In this document: piece after piece, positions 11,430 to 23,548 of the stretch
Position numbering within the stretch: position 1 is the stretch's first letter
Layout: each line of letters begins with the position of its first letter
Source: Epiperipatus broadwayi
Taxonomy: Eukaryota > Onychophora > Udeonychophora > Euonychophora > Peripatidae
Assembly: GCA_028023455.1 (NCBI GenBank)
Contig: JAQFVV010006270.1
Span: 5,050,834-5,114,833, forward strand
Length of the DNA stretch: 64,000 nt
Reading direction: 5' to 3'
Notes under the pieces: model-generated
What the model saw: only the letters and a program-made list of their open reading frames with translations
The model's database searches: none
What the model was told of the DNA's origin: nothing
Position numbers and translations under genes: made by a program

Positions 11430-12080
11430 GTAAAACACATTTATTTAAAAAAACCTTCATTTTCAAACACATACATTAGTTCAAGTTATTTCCACCAAAA
11501 GCACTGCAATCAAGTTTAATTCTATGACTAATTTCATTCATTATGTTTCCATCTGTATTAATAATCTGACCAAGGTATGTGTAACTGTTAACTTCTTTTA
11601 ACTCATCATAATCAATCTTTATTTTCATATTTTGAGAAAAGCTATAAAACATTACTTTAGTCTTTTTAACATTTATCTTTAGTCCTACTTTCCTACTTTC
11701 AACTTACTTATGGATCTGAGACTTGGGCATTTAATAGAAGAGCAATACAGAGATGGTGGGAGTAACAAGAAGAGATTAAAAATGCAATATATGGGTAAGA
11801 GAACAAACAGGTGTTACTGACCTCATTGAAAAAATTAAAAGACTGAAGTGAAGTTGGGCTGGACATATTGCTAGAAGAGATGATAATAGATGGACAATCC
11901 AAGAGATTGTGAAAGACCCAGAAAAAGACCACATGTGAGATGGATGGATGGATGAAATAAGAAAGTGTGCAGGGGTGATATGGAGAAGATAAGCTAAAGA
12001 TCAGAGAAGATGGATTGAAATTGGAGAGATTTTCATCCTGCAGTGGATTGATAATGGTTGATGATGATGATGGATGATGA
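11430..12080. mobile_element. RTE-like LINE with 5' inversion
   Basis: Positions 11703-12080 read on the plus strand as the C-terminal coding end and (TGA)n tail of the RTE-like family. Positions 11430-11700 match the minus strand of the adjoining upstream part: they parallel 52385-52675 of the 53-kb copy. Both halves meet at the same element position (about 52385), with no overlap and little loss. The layout inverted-5' part plus direct-3' part is what twin priming produces. Confidence 0.85.
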
Positions 12081-12769
12081 CTCAAATCTGATTAATTATT
12101 TGGGACTAAAAAATATTACCATGGCCTCTGTTATCATGTAGTTTGGCAGCATCTGAAGATTCAGATCAATAAAATGTTTGTTTCAGCTATTGACAGACCA
12201 GTCCTGGATATATATTCTGCATAGCACATAGATATCACACCAAAATTTGAAGGTTTGCCTCTTTTCTGCACAATTTTTATTATTGCATATTCAACACATG
12301 AATTAAAACACTTAAACTTTTTATAGTAACAATGGTAATTAGGAAAATTAGCCGTTAAATATGTACATTGTGGGATAAATGCTTCTCCAGTAACTCTTTA
12401 TAGAATAAAGGAGACACACCAATTATTACACTTGAAGTTTGATCAGTTTTTAGGTCTCCTTTTAGCCTATAGTTTAAAATAGCAAGAATCTAATTTATCA
12501 ATCAACATTGGAAGATTAGCTACGGGATGGTTGTCTGAAAAAAACAAATATATTCTTTTATATATATCTTATATTTACCTAATACTACAAGTAAACGTCA
12601 CCCAAAATATGTTCACAAATAAACATCTTTATTACTATCAATGTCTGATTAATATTATAACAAAAGTGTCACTCTGTTTAGATTATATTCATAAATAAAA
12701 CAGATCCTAGACATTATTTACAATTCTAGTTTTTATAAATTTATTTAAACGCACATTCATTACGTAAAT
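12081..12769. other. No gene recognised
   Basis: The minus strand 12170-12300 is open with a coding-like composition (KIVQKRGKPSNFGVISMCYA) but lacks good splice borders. Confidence 0.4.
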
Positions 12770-12975
12770 AATATTCATTAAGGCTGTAGCCTCAATCACA
12801 TGCGTATAAAATGCGATAGCAGGGACCTCTACAGGTCTTAAAACCACAAGCGAGAGTAAGCTCTACAGGTCTTAAAACCACAAGCGAGAGTAAGCTTGTG
12901 GTTTTAAGACCTGTGGAGGTCCCTACTATCGCATTTTATACGCATGTGATTGAGGCTACAGCCTTAATGAATATT
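12770..12975. repeat. Family C palindrome with 34-bp duplication
   Basis: The arms begin aatattcattaaggctgtag and end in its complement. Inside, a 34-bp segment starting ctctacaggtcttaaaacc is repeated exactly at 12827-12860 and 12861-12894. The end regions (gcgatag..agggacctc) match those of 17948-18565. Confidence 0.9.
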
Positions 12976-13942
12976 AATTCTAGTTTTTATAACTGACAAA
13001 TAGTGATATAACAAAGACAAACAAATTTATAGTTTTAATTCTACAATACATTTATTAGATGAACTGGTATAAAGTTTCCACATGATATTCAAATGTTATC
13101 TTTAGATAATAAATTATGAGTAAGTAAAAATAGACTAACTAAATGGAAGTATATTAGATAAAAATGTGATAACAGATCGGATGTAAAATAATAAATATGT
13201 AAATGAGAATCAATAAATGTTTTAACAAGTCAATTTTATATGTGCAGAGTTTATTTTTAATCAGTGCATTTGTATAACCAGATTGCTTAAGAGGTGGGGA
13301 GTGGGGAAAACTAATTTATAAAAGATATTATTCTGACATGATTTATATTATAATCTTAACACGTTAATTTATGACAAATAGTGGCAAAATTTATGACTAA
13401 ACTACAACTCAATGTTAAGACTAATACTGGCAGCATTGAAAAGATTGTGGTAAAAAAAAATCGTATTAATTATACAAAGCAAGCTAGAAATCCCATAGTG
13501 AAAAAGACTTTTGAATACTTTTTACATACACACATAAATCTATAAATATGGATCTATTTAAAAATTAATGTTTCATCTATTGAAAACATAATTTCATGAT
13601 GTGCATGCCATTATCATATAAATAAATAATATCGAAATTACTAAACAGAAAAAGAATCAGAATTAAAATCAATTCTTTTTTTATGTTGCACTTCAAGTAT
13701 ACAATAGTCAAATATGTTTAAAAATACATATATACAAGCAATAAAGATTACAAATTATAAAATTATCATAGAAAAGCCTTTTTCGGCAAATTATGTTTTC
13801 TGCCCTTTTCAATATGTCTCCACGATTTAAAGCACATAAACAAATGAATGTCTGACACGATCTATTATGTGATTTTTTTTTTTTTATTTTTTTTTTTTAT
13901 ACTCTTTTTAAATATATTTCAAAAACTACATATAAATATAAT
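12976..13942. other. No gene recognised
   Basis: AT-rich with poly(T) near 13870-13900. Confidence 0.5.
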
Positions 13943-14290
13943 ATGATGAATATGAATATATATATAAATATTAAAATAACAAATGAAGTTTTGAAAAGAG
14001 TAAATGAGGAAAGAAGATTGATTGAAAATATCAAAGAGAGAAAAAGAAACTGGATTGGACATATATTAAGAAGAGATTATAGTTTAATGAAAGATATTTT
14101 TGGAAGAAATGGTGAGTGGAAATAAAAAGAAAGGACGGAAGAGATTGACATTATTGGATGATATAAGAGAAGGGAAGGCTTGTGTAGAATTGAGGAAATG
14201 GGCAAGGAAGAGAATGAAATGGAAGAATGGATGAACTGATGTACTAACTACTCTCTGGACCTCTATTGGACAGACTACTATTGATTGATA
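13943..14290 (+). pseudogene. LINE C-terminal fragment, another family
   Basis: The plus strand encodes RRLIENIKERKRNWIGHILR followed by a short frame, a TAA, then frameshifted text keeping the KGRKRL-LDDI-EG pattern. This is the last part of a LINE polyprotein of the RKxxWIGHxLR type. It ends in an (ATAA)n-like tail near 14290-14310. Confidence 0.65.
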
Positions 14291-14499
14291 TAAATAATAA
14301 TAAAAGTTAAAAATAATAAGTTAGAAAATCTTTTTATTTGTGCCTGAACTCACTACCAAAGATATGAATCCAACTGGTACACATAAATTTATTTCATTCA
14401 TTCAATCATAAAACACTAAAATATGTTTAAAATATGAACCATTGCCTTGTTAATAAACATTTCACTCTGTCAAGTTCATAAAAACGTTGAATTGTTACT

Positions 14500-15000
14500 A
14501 ATTTTAAGTAGTTATTCATTACTCTAGAGATTATCCAGTTAATGAATATTTCTATAATGCAATTTTCACTACACCACTCTCATGCAAGATATCTGCAATT
14601 AAGACCATGTGGGGAGGTGTAATCAAATATATGACCAAAGATATGTGAAAAAGATATTAGATCTCCAACATGCACATCTCATGCTAAACCAGCACTCATC
14701 AGTAGGCCCAGATCACATTCTTCTACACATATCTTTATCGTTGCTCAGTATATAAGATAGGAACTTACTACAGTTTAATTGATAACTGTCAAACTTATTG
14801 CTCTAACAACTTTGACCCTAAGCACTTAATGAAAGTATATTAATAATTTTTATTAGTCATTGATTAGACTAGAAATTACATTTAATAAATAATATTTCTG
14901 TAATAGAACTTTCACTCCACCACTCTCAGGCAAGATAGGTACTGGTTTTTATCTGCTTTATTTTTCTTTGAATTGTAGATATTCTTTTAATGCATGTTTT
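14500..15000 (+). repeat. Family H repeat, about 1.3 tandem units
   Basis: Landmarks ccactctcatgcaagatat and gctaaaccagcactcatcag recur in the 38-kb copy. The start motif recurs near 14900, so the unit is partly tandem. The aaccagcactcatca block links it to family B. Confidence 0.7.
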
Positions 15001-15907
15001 CCACCATTTTTGTTTCTAAGAGGAGCCCCAAATCCAATGCTGACACAACCAAGTGATAAAAAAAGGTCAAACAATCACACTGGGGTGCAATAGATAGTAT
15101 TCCAATTATTTTGACTACTTGTTACAAAGTCTAAAGTTGTAATTAATAATTTTTAAGTGCATACTGAAATGGTATTATTTAGCCATCATCCCATTTCACC
15201 TACTATGTTCCATAGTAGTATCTTTTTCCCCAATTCAAACTCATCTCAGTCCACTATATAAGCCTCTAATAACTTGTTTTATATGTAATTGCATATATTT
15301 ACATGTGTGTGTATTTGTAAAGGTGCACACATCCAACAGCCATAATGTCCATATATGCATAATGTATACGCAGTTATAAATTTAAAATTTAATATAATAA
15401 TAAAATTTAAATTAAGTTATGTGAACATTGTTATATATGTGTAATTACCTATGTATATATGCGAAAGAAGCCATAATGCAATAGATTTAAAAGCATTACA
15501 ATTGTTTTAAATTAATTTAAATTTGCATTATTCTTAGTTAAAAACTCTTTATTTAAAGGCATTCATATATAAATTTCAATTCCTGTGGTGGTCTCACACA
15601 CATATATAATAAAATGTTTATAGACAAAACATCTTTTTAAAAAAAGTTTGCTGTTTTTATAAAAAGATGTAAATTCTTAGAAAACCATCTGTAAGCAATT
15701 AATCAAACTTGGAATCAAAATTTTAATGTCTTTCAAAAATAAAAACTAGAAACAAAGAGTGACCTGTTTATACGTTATTGTTTTACCAAGAAAATGACCA
15801 AAGGTTTCATTTTATGGATTATAAATTATTGAAGAAAACTTAGTAAAAAGTTGTAAACAGGGCACTTAAATTACCGATTTTCTTGGTATAAATAACTTTA
15901 AATTTTG
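15001..15907. other. No gene recognised
   Basis: AT-rich unique-looking DNA. Confidence 0.5.
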
Positions 15908-17930
15908 TGTAGAGGGGTTTACTTAGTTTGCTTGTTTCACTTTTGTTCACTTTTTATATTTGGTGTGTAATTGCTGCTAATCATTTATGACTGACTAGAA
16001 AATGGAGTTTGGCAGCTAAAGCCCTACCATTGCCAGCTCTCCTTTTGAGAGATCGGTCTGTGCAGATAGAAGAATGGAGAAAGACCAGTTACTCTGCTAA
16101 GAAAACATAAGAAATGGAACAGCCCAGCCAAGAATGATGATGATCAGCTATCTAGAAGCCTCAACAAAGAAGATGCAGTAACATTTTTTTCTGCAGAGCT
16201 CTTTAAGATTAATTCTAAAAATTTATCTAAAAGTTAAGCTAGCTACTAATCAATAACATGGACAAAATGGTTTAATAAACTAAAAGCTAATTTCAATCTG
16301 TAAATTATAATTTAACTTTTAAAATAATATCTGTAAAATTGTCTATTTATGAAATTAAAGTCTAAAATTCTAAATGATTGTTAAATAATAACTTATTCAG
16401 TTATTATTCTATCTTTCTAATCTGTGGTCATGCCTGTCTTATTTGTTTTATATATATATTTATTTTATAATTTATGCTATGCCCAGTTCAGAACAGATTG
16501 ATCTTATGAATAAAGTTTGAGGGGGAGAGATGATTAGGGGCTCTCTTCTAATTAAGTAATGTTGCTCTTTAGCACACACACTCAAACCTCTGCTCTGAAA
16601 ACCAAAATATATTTGTAAAGCTATTATGTTTAGCTTATTATTATTATTATTATTGTCATTAGAATTAGGTTTGCAAGTCAATAAAGTAATTAGTTAATAA
16701 ATGCAAGAATGACTTAGGAAGCATATTATACATATTGCTTAAGTCCCAGATATGCTTTAGCTCTCTTTTTAGTTATATTATAAACTATGCAGATTGGCTA
16801 ATAGAACTCAGATTACTTTAAGTATTCTTTTTTAGCATGGCATATGGTAGTTTCACAGAACAAAACTATAGAATTTTGTGTACCTTTAGTTATTAATTGA
16901 TATTTAGCATGGCGAATGTGTCTTTAGAAAACATATACATGCATTTATGCCTTGCTGTATGTTTCTTATATGAATGGGCTCCTGGTTTTAATGGCCACCC
17001 CATCTACTTAGTTTGGACAGCTCTTCTTTAAAACTGGAAGATGAGGGTCCAGATGGTTTATAATCTGCTCTGATCACCAAACTATATGTTCAATTTATTT
17101 GCAGCAAGTCATATGGTTCATGGGAACCGAGTACTTGGTATTGAATCCCTCGATTAACTACATATTTGAGGCACACACATCTCTAGTAATATATATATAT
17201 ATGCCATAGTATCTGAAGTCATACTACAAAGCTCCAATTCATCCCTACATAATGTAATATTTCAGCATTGATCTGAATATGTAATCTGAATTTGTACGTA
17301 TATAATCTGCATAGAGAGCCTATTGCAGCTTGTTAACTATTATTAAATGACCTTTTATTAAATGGTATGGTGATAAATCATCATTCTTGCACAGACTTAA
17401 CCATTGCAAACCTAATAGGTAGGGCATAAACTCTTTAAACTATGGTGCATCAGATGAGATACTGTTTCAAACTTGTTCATCATTGTTATACCTGCATGTG
17501 TTGTTCAATGCACTCCTGTTTATTTAACTTATATTTATTAATTACAATATGTTAAATTATAACCACTGTGTTGTATAGCATTCATAATCCATTCCAAATC
17601 TTAGTTAAAATTCTGAATAGTAGTGTGAATTATCAATATATGCATTATCTGCCCAGCCATAGAGGTGTGTGGGTATTTAACGTATTCGTAATTTGGTTAA
17701 TATTCCTGAGTCTTTTGCTTCACTCTTTGCTACTGCTGGCACATGAACTAAGAAACTCTTTGAGTGTAGCTTCATATATGTCATTCATAGGGTAGTAAGT
17801 CATGGGGTGCTGGTGGAGGAGCTGAGGTGCGAGCTGATTCGAGGTCTCAACCCCTCATTTAGATCAGCCTTGATATAATTTGCCAGAACTCTGGATTTTG
17901 TTGCATGAATGTACAAATATGACCATTACA
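15908..17930 (+). mobile_element. Long non-coding repeat, copy 1 (possible solo LTR)
   Basis: It begins TGTAGAGGGG and ends ...CCATTACA. It is similar in order along its length to 58929-61116. Shared landmarks are tttatgctatgccca-like at 16470, cccagatatgctttag at 16745, ttagtttggacagc at 17010 and tcatatatgtcattcatag near 17770. The TGTA/TTACA ends suggest an LTR. No target-site duplication or internal coding region was seen, so the class is uncertain. Confidence 0.55.
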
Positions 17931-17947
17931 ATGCTCATTATGTAAGT

Positions 17948-18565
17948 AATATATATTAAGGCTGTAATCTTAAGACTATGTACCTGAATATGATGGTAGA
18001 GACCTCTACAAATCTTAATACAAGATTAACGACTTTAAAAGACAAGAGTGGCCACTCTTATCTTGGACCTACTTTTTAATTATATTAGCAAATTTAAAGC
18101 ATTTTGATTTAAGAGTGTGAAGCTATTAACTACTTCACTGATTAAGTCTACAATTTCTATACAAGCTAATGTATGTGAAATCTTTCGATTCACAGCGAGT
18201 CAGTGTGAAGCTTTTATAACTAGAAATCCCTTAATGAGTATGCACTTAAAAAATTATTAATTACAACTTTAAATTATCTTAAGAGATTTCTAGTTATAAG
18301 AGCTTTGCACTGAATCACTGTGAATCGAAAGATTTCATGTACGTTAGCTTGTATAGAAATTGTGAACTTAATCAGTGAAATAGTTAATAGCTTCACACTC
18401 TCAAGTCAAAATGCTTTTGATTTACCTATATCATTAAAAAGTAGGTCCAAGATAAGAGTGGCCACTCTTGTCTTTTAAAGTTGTTAATCTTGTGTTAAGA
18501 TTTGTAGAGGTCCCTACCATCGCATTCAGGCACATAGTCTTAATGTTATAGCATTAATATATATT
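17948..18565. repeat. Family C giant palindrome, arms about 285 bp
   Basis: Left arm 17948-18232 and right arm 18282-18565 are diverged inverted copies around a roughly 50-bp centre. The arms hold gagtggccactctt, a self-complementary block like the one at 2776-2791, and end regions shared with 12770-12975. No coding frame is seen. Confidence 0.9.
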
Positions 18566-18644
18566 ATTTGTTACAAAATCGCAATTTCCATCAATAATTA
18601 AAAAAATAAATGCACAAATTTTGTACAACTATGCTCAATCAAAT

Positions 18645-18885
18645 CACATAACCAAAAAGATTGACCATTTGTTTAAAAAATCAAAAAAAAGCAGGTGATC
18701 AACCAAAAGTTTGACCATAAAATTACATAAAGTCAAACAAGAAATATGCATAAGCTAAAGTAAAACTGCATAAGCACAAGACCATTTTGTTAAAAAAAAT
18801 TGAAAACATCGCATGTCTAACCAAAAGATTGACTATAAAACTGCATAAGCTCAAACAAGGAATGTGCATAAGCTAAAATAATCTA
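18645..18885 (+). repeat. Diverged tandem repeat, period about 128 bp
   Basis: aaccaaaagtttgaccataa...gcataagctaaa at 18699 recurs at 18827. A partial unit precedes. Confidence 0.65.
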
Positions 18886-19284
18886 ATATTATAATTAACA
18901 GGAAAAAACAATAAATCCTAATGTATTTTGTTACAATTAATATATGGTGGTAACTATGTGTTGAATAAATATAAAAATTACCAAAAGAGAAATCGTGTAA
19001 GCTCAAAAATAAAATTGCCCACGCTCAAACTCATCTAGAAATCAAAATATGACCAATAAAAATCCTGCCGCTGTAATAACATGACCAAAATATCAAATTA
19101 TTATGGCAATCGAATATGAAAAAACACCCACAAGATGCTAGCATAATTATATGATGAAAACAAAACAAAAAATAACAAGACTCAAAATTTCAGAAACAAC
19201 TTTTAGAAAAAAACCTAGGAAAAAAAATATATCAATGGCAAAAAAAAAATCCAACACCGTAATCATCATCAATGTGTTTGTAAA

Positions 19285-19745
19285 AGAATGGGTCTTGTAA
19301 TAATGCAACCCTCCAGCAGTCACCTTTTATCTCTACTTACTTACAAAACTATGAGTCTAAAATTGAAAACACAATAATATTTTGAATCCAAGTTCATTCA
19401 CGCATATAGTCATATGGGTCTAAACTCAATTCAGTACCCATACATTTTGGTGTCTTTGGTTCTTTAATAATCATAATCATCCCTATTCTATTAGGCAGGA
19501 TTGGTATTGAACCACTAAATATTACAGGATCACCATTTCTTATGCCTGCTCATAACTGTTATTAAAGCACAGTAGTGCCAAAGGTCCTCACTGGTGAAAG
19601 CCAGAAGCTAGAAACTAGTCTGGGGATATTGGATGAGTAGGCACTACTAGATACAGTTTTTATGCACAAACCTTCTGGCATCCACTGATTACTCTTGCTT
19701 GCATTGGGTGGCACTACTGTATGGAGAGTTTTGCCTGTTTAAATG
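19285..19745 (-). mobile_element. FB-1 copy, rearranged
   Basis: Positions 19300-19470 carry the FB-1 internal core (gcaaccctccagcag, then the gagccaaagac-type region, reversed). Positions 19525-19745 carry the arms and the gagagttttgcctgttt end. The order differs from other copies and no target duplication was found. Confidence 0.6.
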
Positions 19746-20173
19746 CGCAGACGGCATTGAAAATTAAATTGAGAGAGTGCAAATTTCAGCGCTTGAGAAA
19801 TTTGCACTCTCTGCGCTGAGAAATTTGCATTCTCTGTTTTAATAAGATAAAGAATAAGTGAGAAAGTACCCATTAACTTGATTAAAAAGATTTCTAGATA
19901 TATGATTTTTTATTTATATAAACTTCTGGCTTTAGCTAGGAAGAAATCATCCTATCCAATTGCACAAAAACTCTACAGATGAGGTGGAGCTTTTATTTGG
20001 AATGAGCCAATATACCCCAACTAATAGTTTTAGTTAAAGGTATATCAGTCAATTTAATGTAGATGTTGGTATCATAGCCCTAACTAGGTAACAGTTGTCA
20101 AGTAAATGTTTTGGGATAGATGACATTCATAGATGTTCAAAAATGCAATTTGATATCTAAGAAATTACTAAAG

Positions 20174-20277
20174 ATTTTTTTTTCCTTTTCATATGTCAAA
20201 TGGGTTGACTGGGAAGCAAATCCGGGCCAGGTGCTTGGAAGGCAGCTATGCTAACGACTTGTCCACCAACACAATAG
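20174..20277 (-). mobile_element. tRNA-Gly-derived SINE
   Basis: It has the same head (ttggtggacaagtcgttagc) and catatgaaaaggaaaaaaaa tail. The target duplication is not clear. Confidence 0.75.
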
Positions 20278-20589
20278 ATGAAATAATTTTGTAAATTCTT
20301 TTCTAGATTTTAAATAATAAAAAATAATTTGAAAATTTTTAAATCCAATCTTTAAATATTTGCATGCTTTTCCAGTGACACATCTAGTATAATGAGAAAG
20401 TTTTCTGATGGTTGCTTTAATTGAGCTGTATTGACTTCCAGATAAACTTTTATTTACATTCTATACAAGAAATATTTGGTTATAATTACTCTGAAACTCA
20501 AGTAGGATGTGAGTTACTCGCTATTATTGCTACTTAGAATGAATTAGTAAGAAGTGATAATTGAGTCTTGATGTATAGAGTTCGTCATT

Positions 20590-20945
20590 ATTATTATTTT
20601 CAACCATTATCGCTTCACAGCAGGATGAAGGTCTCTCCAAGTTCAATCCATCTTCCCCGAACTCTAGCCTTTCTTCTCCACATCACTTCAGCACACTTCT
20701 ATGTCATTCATCCATTTCACATGCGGTCTCTTTCTAGGTTTTTTGTAATCACTTATAAAACTTTCTCCTCCACATCACCTCAGCATACTTCTATTTCGCC
20801 CATCCATTTCACATGCAGTCTTTTTCTAGATCTTTTGTAATCACTTGTAAAGCTTTCTCCTCCATATCACCTTAGCACTCTTCTATTTCACCCATCCATT
20901 TCACATGCGGTCTCTTTCTAGGTCTTTTGTAATCACTTGTAAAGC
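20590..20945 (-). mobile_element. RTE-like 3' fragment with internal triplication
   Basis: The plus strand carries the reverse complement of the RTE 3' end (cactgcaggatgaaggtct-like start near 20617). Positions 20669-20760, 20761-20852 and 20853-20944 are three tandem copies of a 92-bp unit within it; other copies of the family carry the corresponding stretch once. Confidence 0.7.
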
Positions 20946-20954
20946 TTTCTCTGT

Positions 20955-21005
20955 CGTAAATTTAATTGCACGTCTATGAAGAAGAGTAAAGCTGCAGGTA
21001 ATGAT
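20955..21005. repeat. Two short RTE pieces in opposite orientation
   Basis: Positions 20955-20975 match the plus-strand text at 53437-53457 (RTE reversed). Positions 20976-21005 match its reverse complement (the codons for MKKxKAxGND). Together they form a very short inversion junction next to the triplicated 3' end. Confidence 0.45.
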
Positions 21006-22452
21006 AATAAGATTATATATTTATAAATAAAAACGAAGTGTGAAAAAGATTTTTCATTGTGCTTCATTTGATGTTCTTCTTTAAAAAACTCATTTAATTA
21101 TTATACAAACAAGGATTAACAAAATTATGATGATGATGAATTAGAAATTGCCTTATTCAAAAATAAAATAAATCAAGTTAACGCAATATGTTTTACATAT
21201 ATCAAACTTCTTGCGCGCACAACTTTAATATCATGCCCTTTAAATAAATATATTAATAATTTAAAATTAACACATCTGCTTTTTAATTAATGGTAGATTA
21301 TGCATATATGTTAAGCAATTTGTTGAAATGTAAATCTGTTGATTGTGAAAACTTGAGATGCGCTGAACAAAAACACCAAGTTATCGTTCCTGTAGATCAA
21401 ACCCTTAATATGTAAATAATGAAATGTTATATAAAATACAACTGTCCCTAATCAAATAATTACAAAAAAAATTTTCTCACTATTTTGCAGAAAGATTGAA
21501 AAAAGAAATTATAGATGGCAGTACTATGTAGGCTTGATAAATGTATAGACAAATTTATATATATATAACCTGATTTTAATAAGCAAAAAGTGTTAAAAAA
21601 TTTACACTTAATTAATAGAATGAAATAAAGTTTGAACAATAGCGATGCTTTGACTAAAATATACATCAAAAATAAAAAATCAATTAAATAGAGAGGGGGA
21701 GGTGATAAAATTTTCATTTTTAAAAAGAACTTGTATATAAAATATTAAGATAATAAAAAAAAACACAATTCATAAGAACAGTGTCAGAATTAATATTGCA
21801 CTTAAAATGATTAATTAGATTCAAGTTAATGAATAAACATTATAATTCCCATCTTTACTTGATTATGTTGCAGCTTTTCTAGAATGCCACAACTGATTAA
21901 AATCAACCCTAACGCAAAAATAATTTAAAGACAAGATTTATTTAATTTTAATGTATACTGTAGAAAAGATAGTTATTGGCTTTTTTATAGACTTTTTTTA
22001 CTAACAATTTGTTAATCCAAAGATTAATGAATCATAAGAAATAAAATTTCGTTTTTTTAAATTTTGAAAAAGACAATAAAAATAATCCATCGATAATTAC
22101 CCGTCAAAAATATAAACGAATTCTATTAAAACTATTAGCGATTGTAAAAGTTTATTGAATCGTTATTATTAAGTGATGTCAAGTATAAATCGACTCCTAC
22201 TAATCAAATGAATAACATTATATATATATTCTTAAAAATTTTAATATACTATTAGTCCAGGAACTGATTTTCTGATAACACTTTTAAAATTAATGGGGAG
22301 AAAATCAAGAGAGGGGGCTCAAAATTTTCACAGGCCATAGATATAATTATTTTTGCATAAGTTATAACTTAACTAATATTTTTTTAAACTTAATTTTGAA
22401 GAAACTCATATTTAAAAAATAAAATCAACGCACTAAATAAATTAATTTATAT
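21006..22452. other. No gene recognised
   Basis: Very AT-rich; no supported frame or repeat. Confidence 0.5.
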
Positions 22453-22617
22453 GTAATATAGGGGTTTGAACCCAGACTTTCAAGCTCCCTTCAGCTATCC
22501 ACTCTATCTCATATAACCGATACACACGACCACGCACATGTGTATCGGTTGTACGAGATAGAGTGGATAGCTGAAGGAGCTTGAAAGTCTGAGTTCAAAC
22601 CCTCTATATTACATCTA
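22453..22617. repeat. Family B short palindrome
   Basis: Arms tgtaatataggggtttgaac and complement enclose actctatctcat and an inner gatacacacgac/cacgcacatgtgtatc hairpin. It carries the family B end sequence only. Confidence 0.9.
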
Positions 22618-22844
22618 AACTCCAGGTATATTAATTATATTTGTATTTAAATATTAATTTTTATATATTAAAAAAATCACACTAATTGACGTGAGAGATA
22701 TGTATGCTTCTAATTTTACCAACTACTGTATTTGCGTTTAGACGCAGTGGCGTATAAGACGCACCCTCCTTTTTATACACATTTTAAAGAAAAAACAATA
22801 ATTTTCTATATTTTTTCATGAATTTTCATAACGATTTACTAAGA

Positions 22845-23105
22845 GTTGGAATGTGAAATAGATTGAAGCCTGTCCATTAAAGTATGAAGATTGGCTATCT
22901 TAATATATATCTGAGCACTTATAACATATATGTGTAGAGATAGTAATCTAGATCAACTGATGATTGCTGGTTTAGCATGAAATACGTATATTGGTGATTA
23001 TTTATCTTTTCGACATATATGTGTTCAAGTGTATCAGTGATATGAGATAGAGTGGAGAGTGGTGGGTGGTGTGAAAGTCTGTGCTCATATACCCTATATA
23101 TTATA
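22845..23105 (-). repeat. Family B repeat
   Basis: It contains ccattaaagtatgaagattg, tgatgattgctggtttagca and the gagatagagtgg...agtctgtgctcatat end. It is inserted in the pogo-like relic. Confidence 0.75.
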
Positions 23106-23169
23106 CTAATTTTATAATTATTTATGTCTACAAAAAATGTAAGAAGGAACACTATAGTTAGGTATCTTT

Positions 23170-23548
23170 TAATATTCATTCTCAGAACTCAAAAATTCAT
23201 CTCCAGAATCACTTGAAGTCTCTTCTTCAGAAACTGAGTCTTTTTATAATAAATCATTCTCTGTGACATTAAGTGAGTTACTAATTTCACATTTTGTAAA
23301 CGACTTTACAACTGTCTCATGTTTCACAGCATCCCATGAAGTTTTGACCCATTCATAAATCTACGAAATGCTAGACCTCTTCCTTCTTCCTGATAGTGTC
23401 ACTTCAAAATCTATAAACTGCATCCAAATGCTCCCTTTCTTATTCGTGGATCATTTAAATGGTTTCTTAATGCAGATATCTAAAGGTTGAAGCTGGGTCA
23501 TTAGCCCACCTGGAATTACAGCTAAAATTGAGTTTTCAGTTGGTTGAT
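23170..23548 (-). pseudogene. Tigger/pogo transposase C-terminus
   Basis: One minus-strand frame reads NSILAVIPGGLMTQLQPLDI, then IKKPFK, SGRRKRSSIS, YEWVKTSWDAV, VVKSFTKCEISNSL and an acidic tail. This is the PGG-x-T-x-LQPLDV...NKPFK end of DDE transposases of the pogo/Tigger/jerky group, including the usual acidic C-terminus. In-frame TGA, TAG and TAA codons break it. The DDE core is absent. Confidence 0.75.

Noticed and set aside
11708-12085. 125-codon minus-strand frame
   Set aside because: Antisense shadow of the RTE 3' fragment.
12170-12300. Minus-strand coding-like stretch CVEYAIIKIVQKRGKPSNFG
   Set aside because: Open for 43 codons but without convincing acceptor or donor; could be chance.
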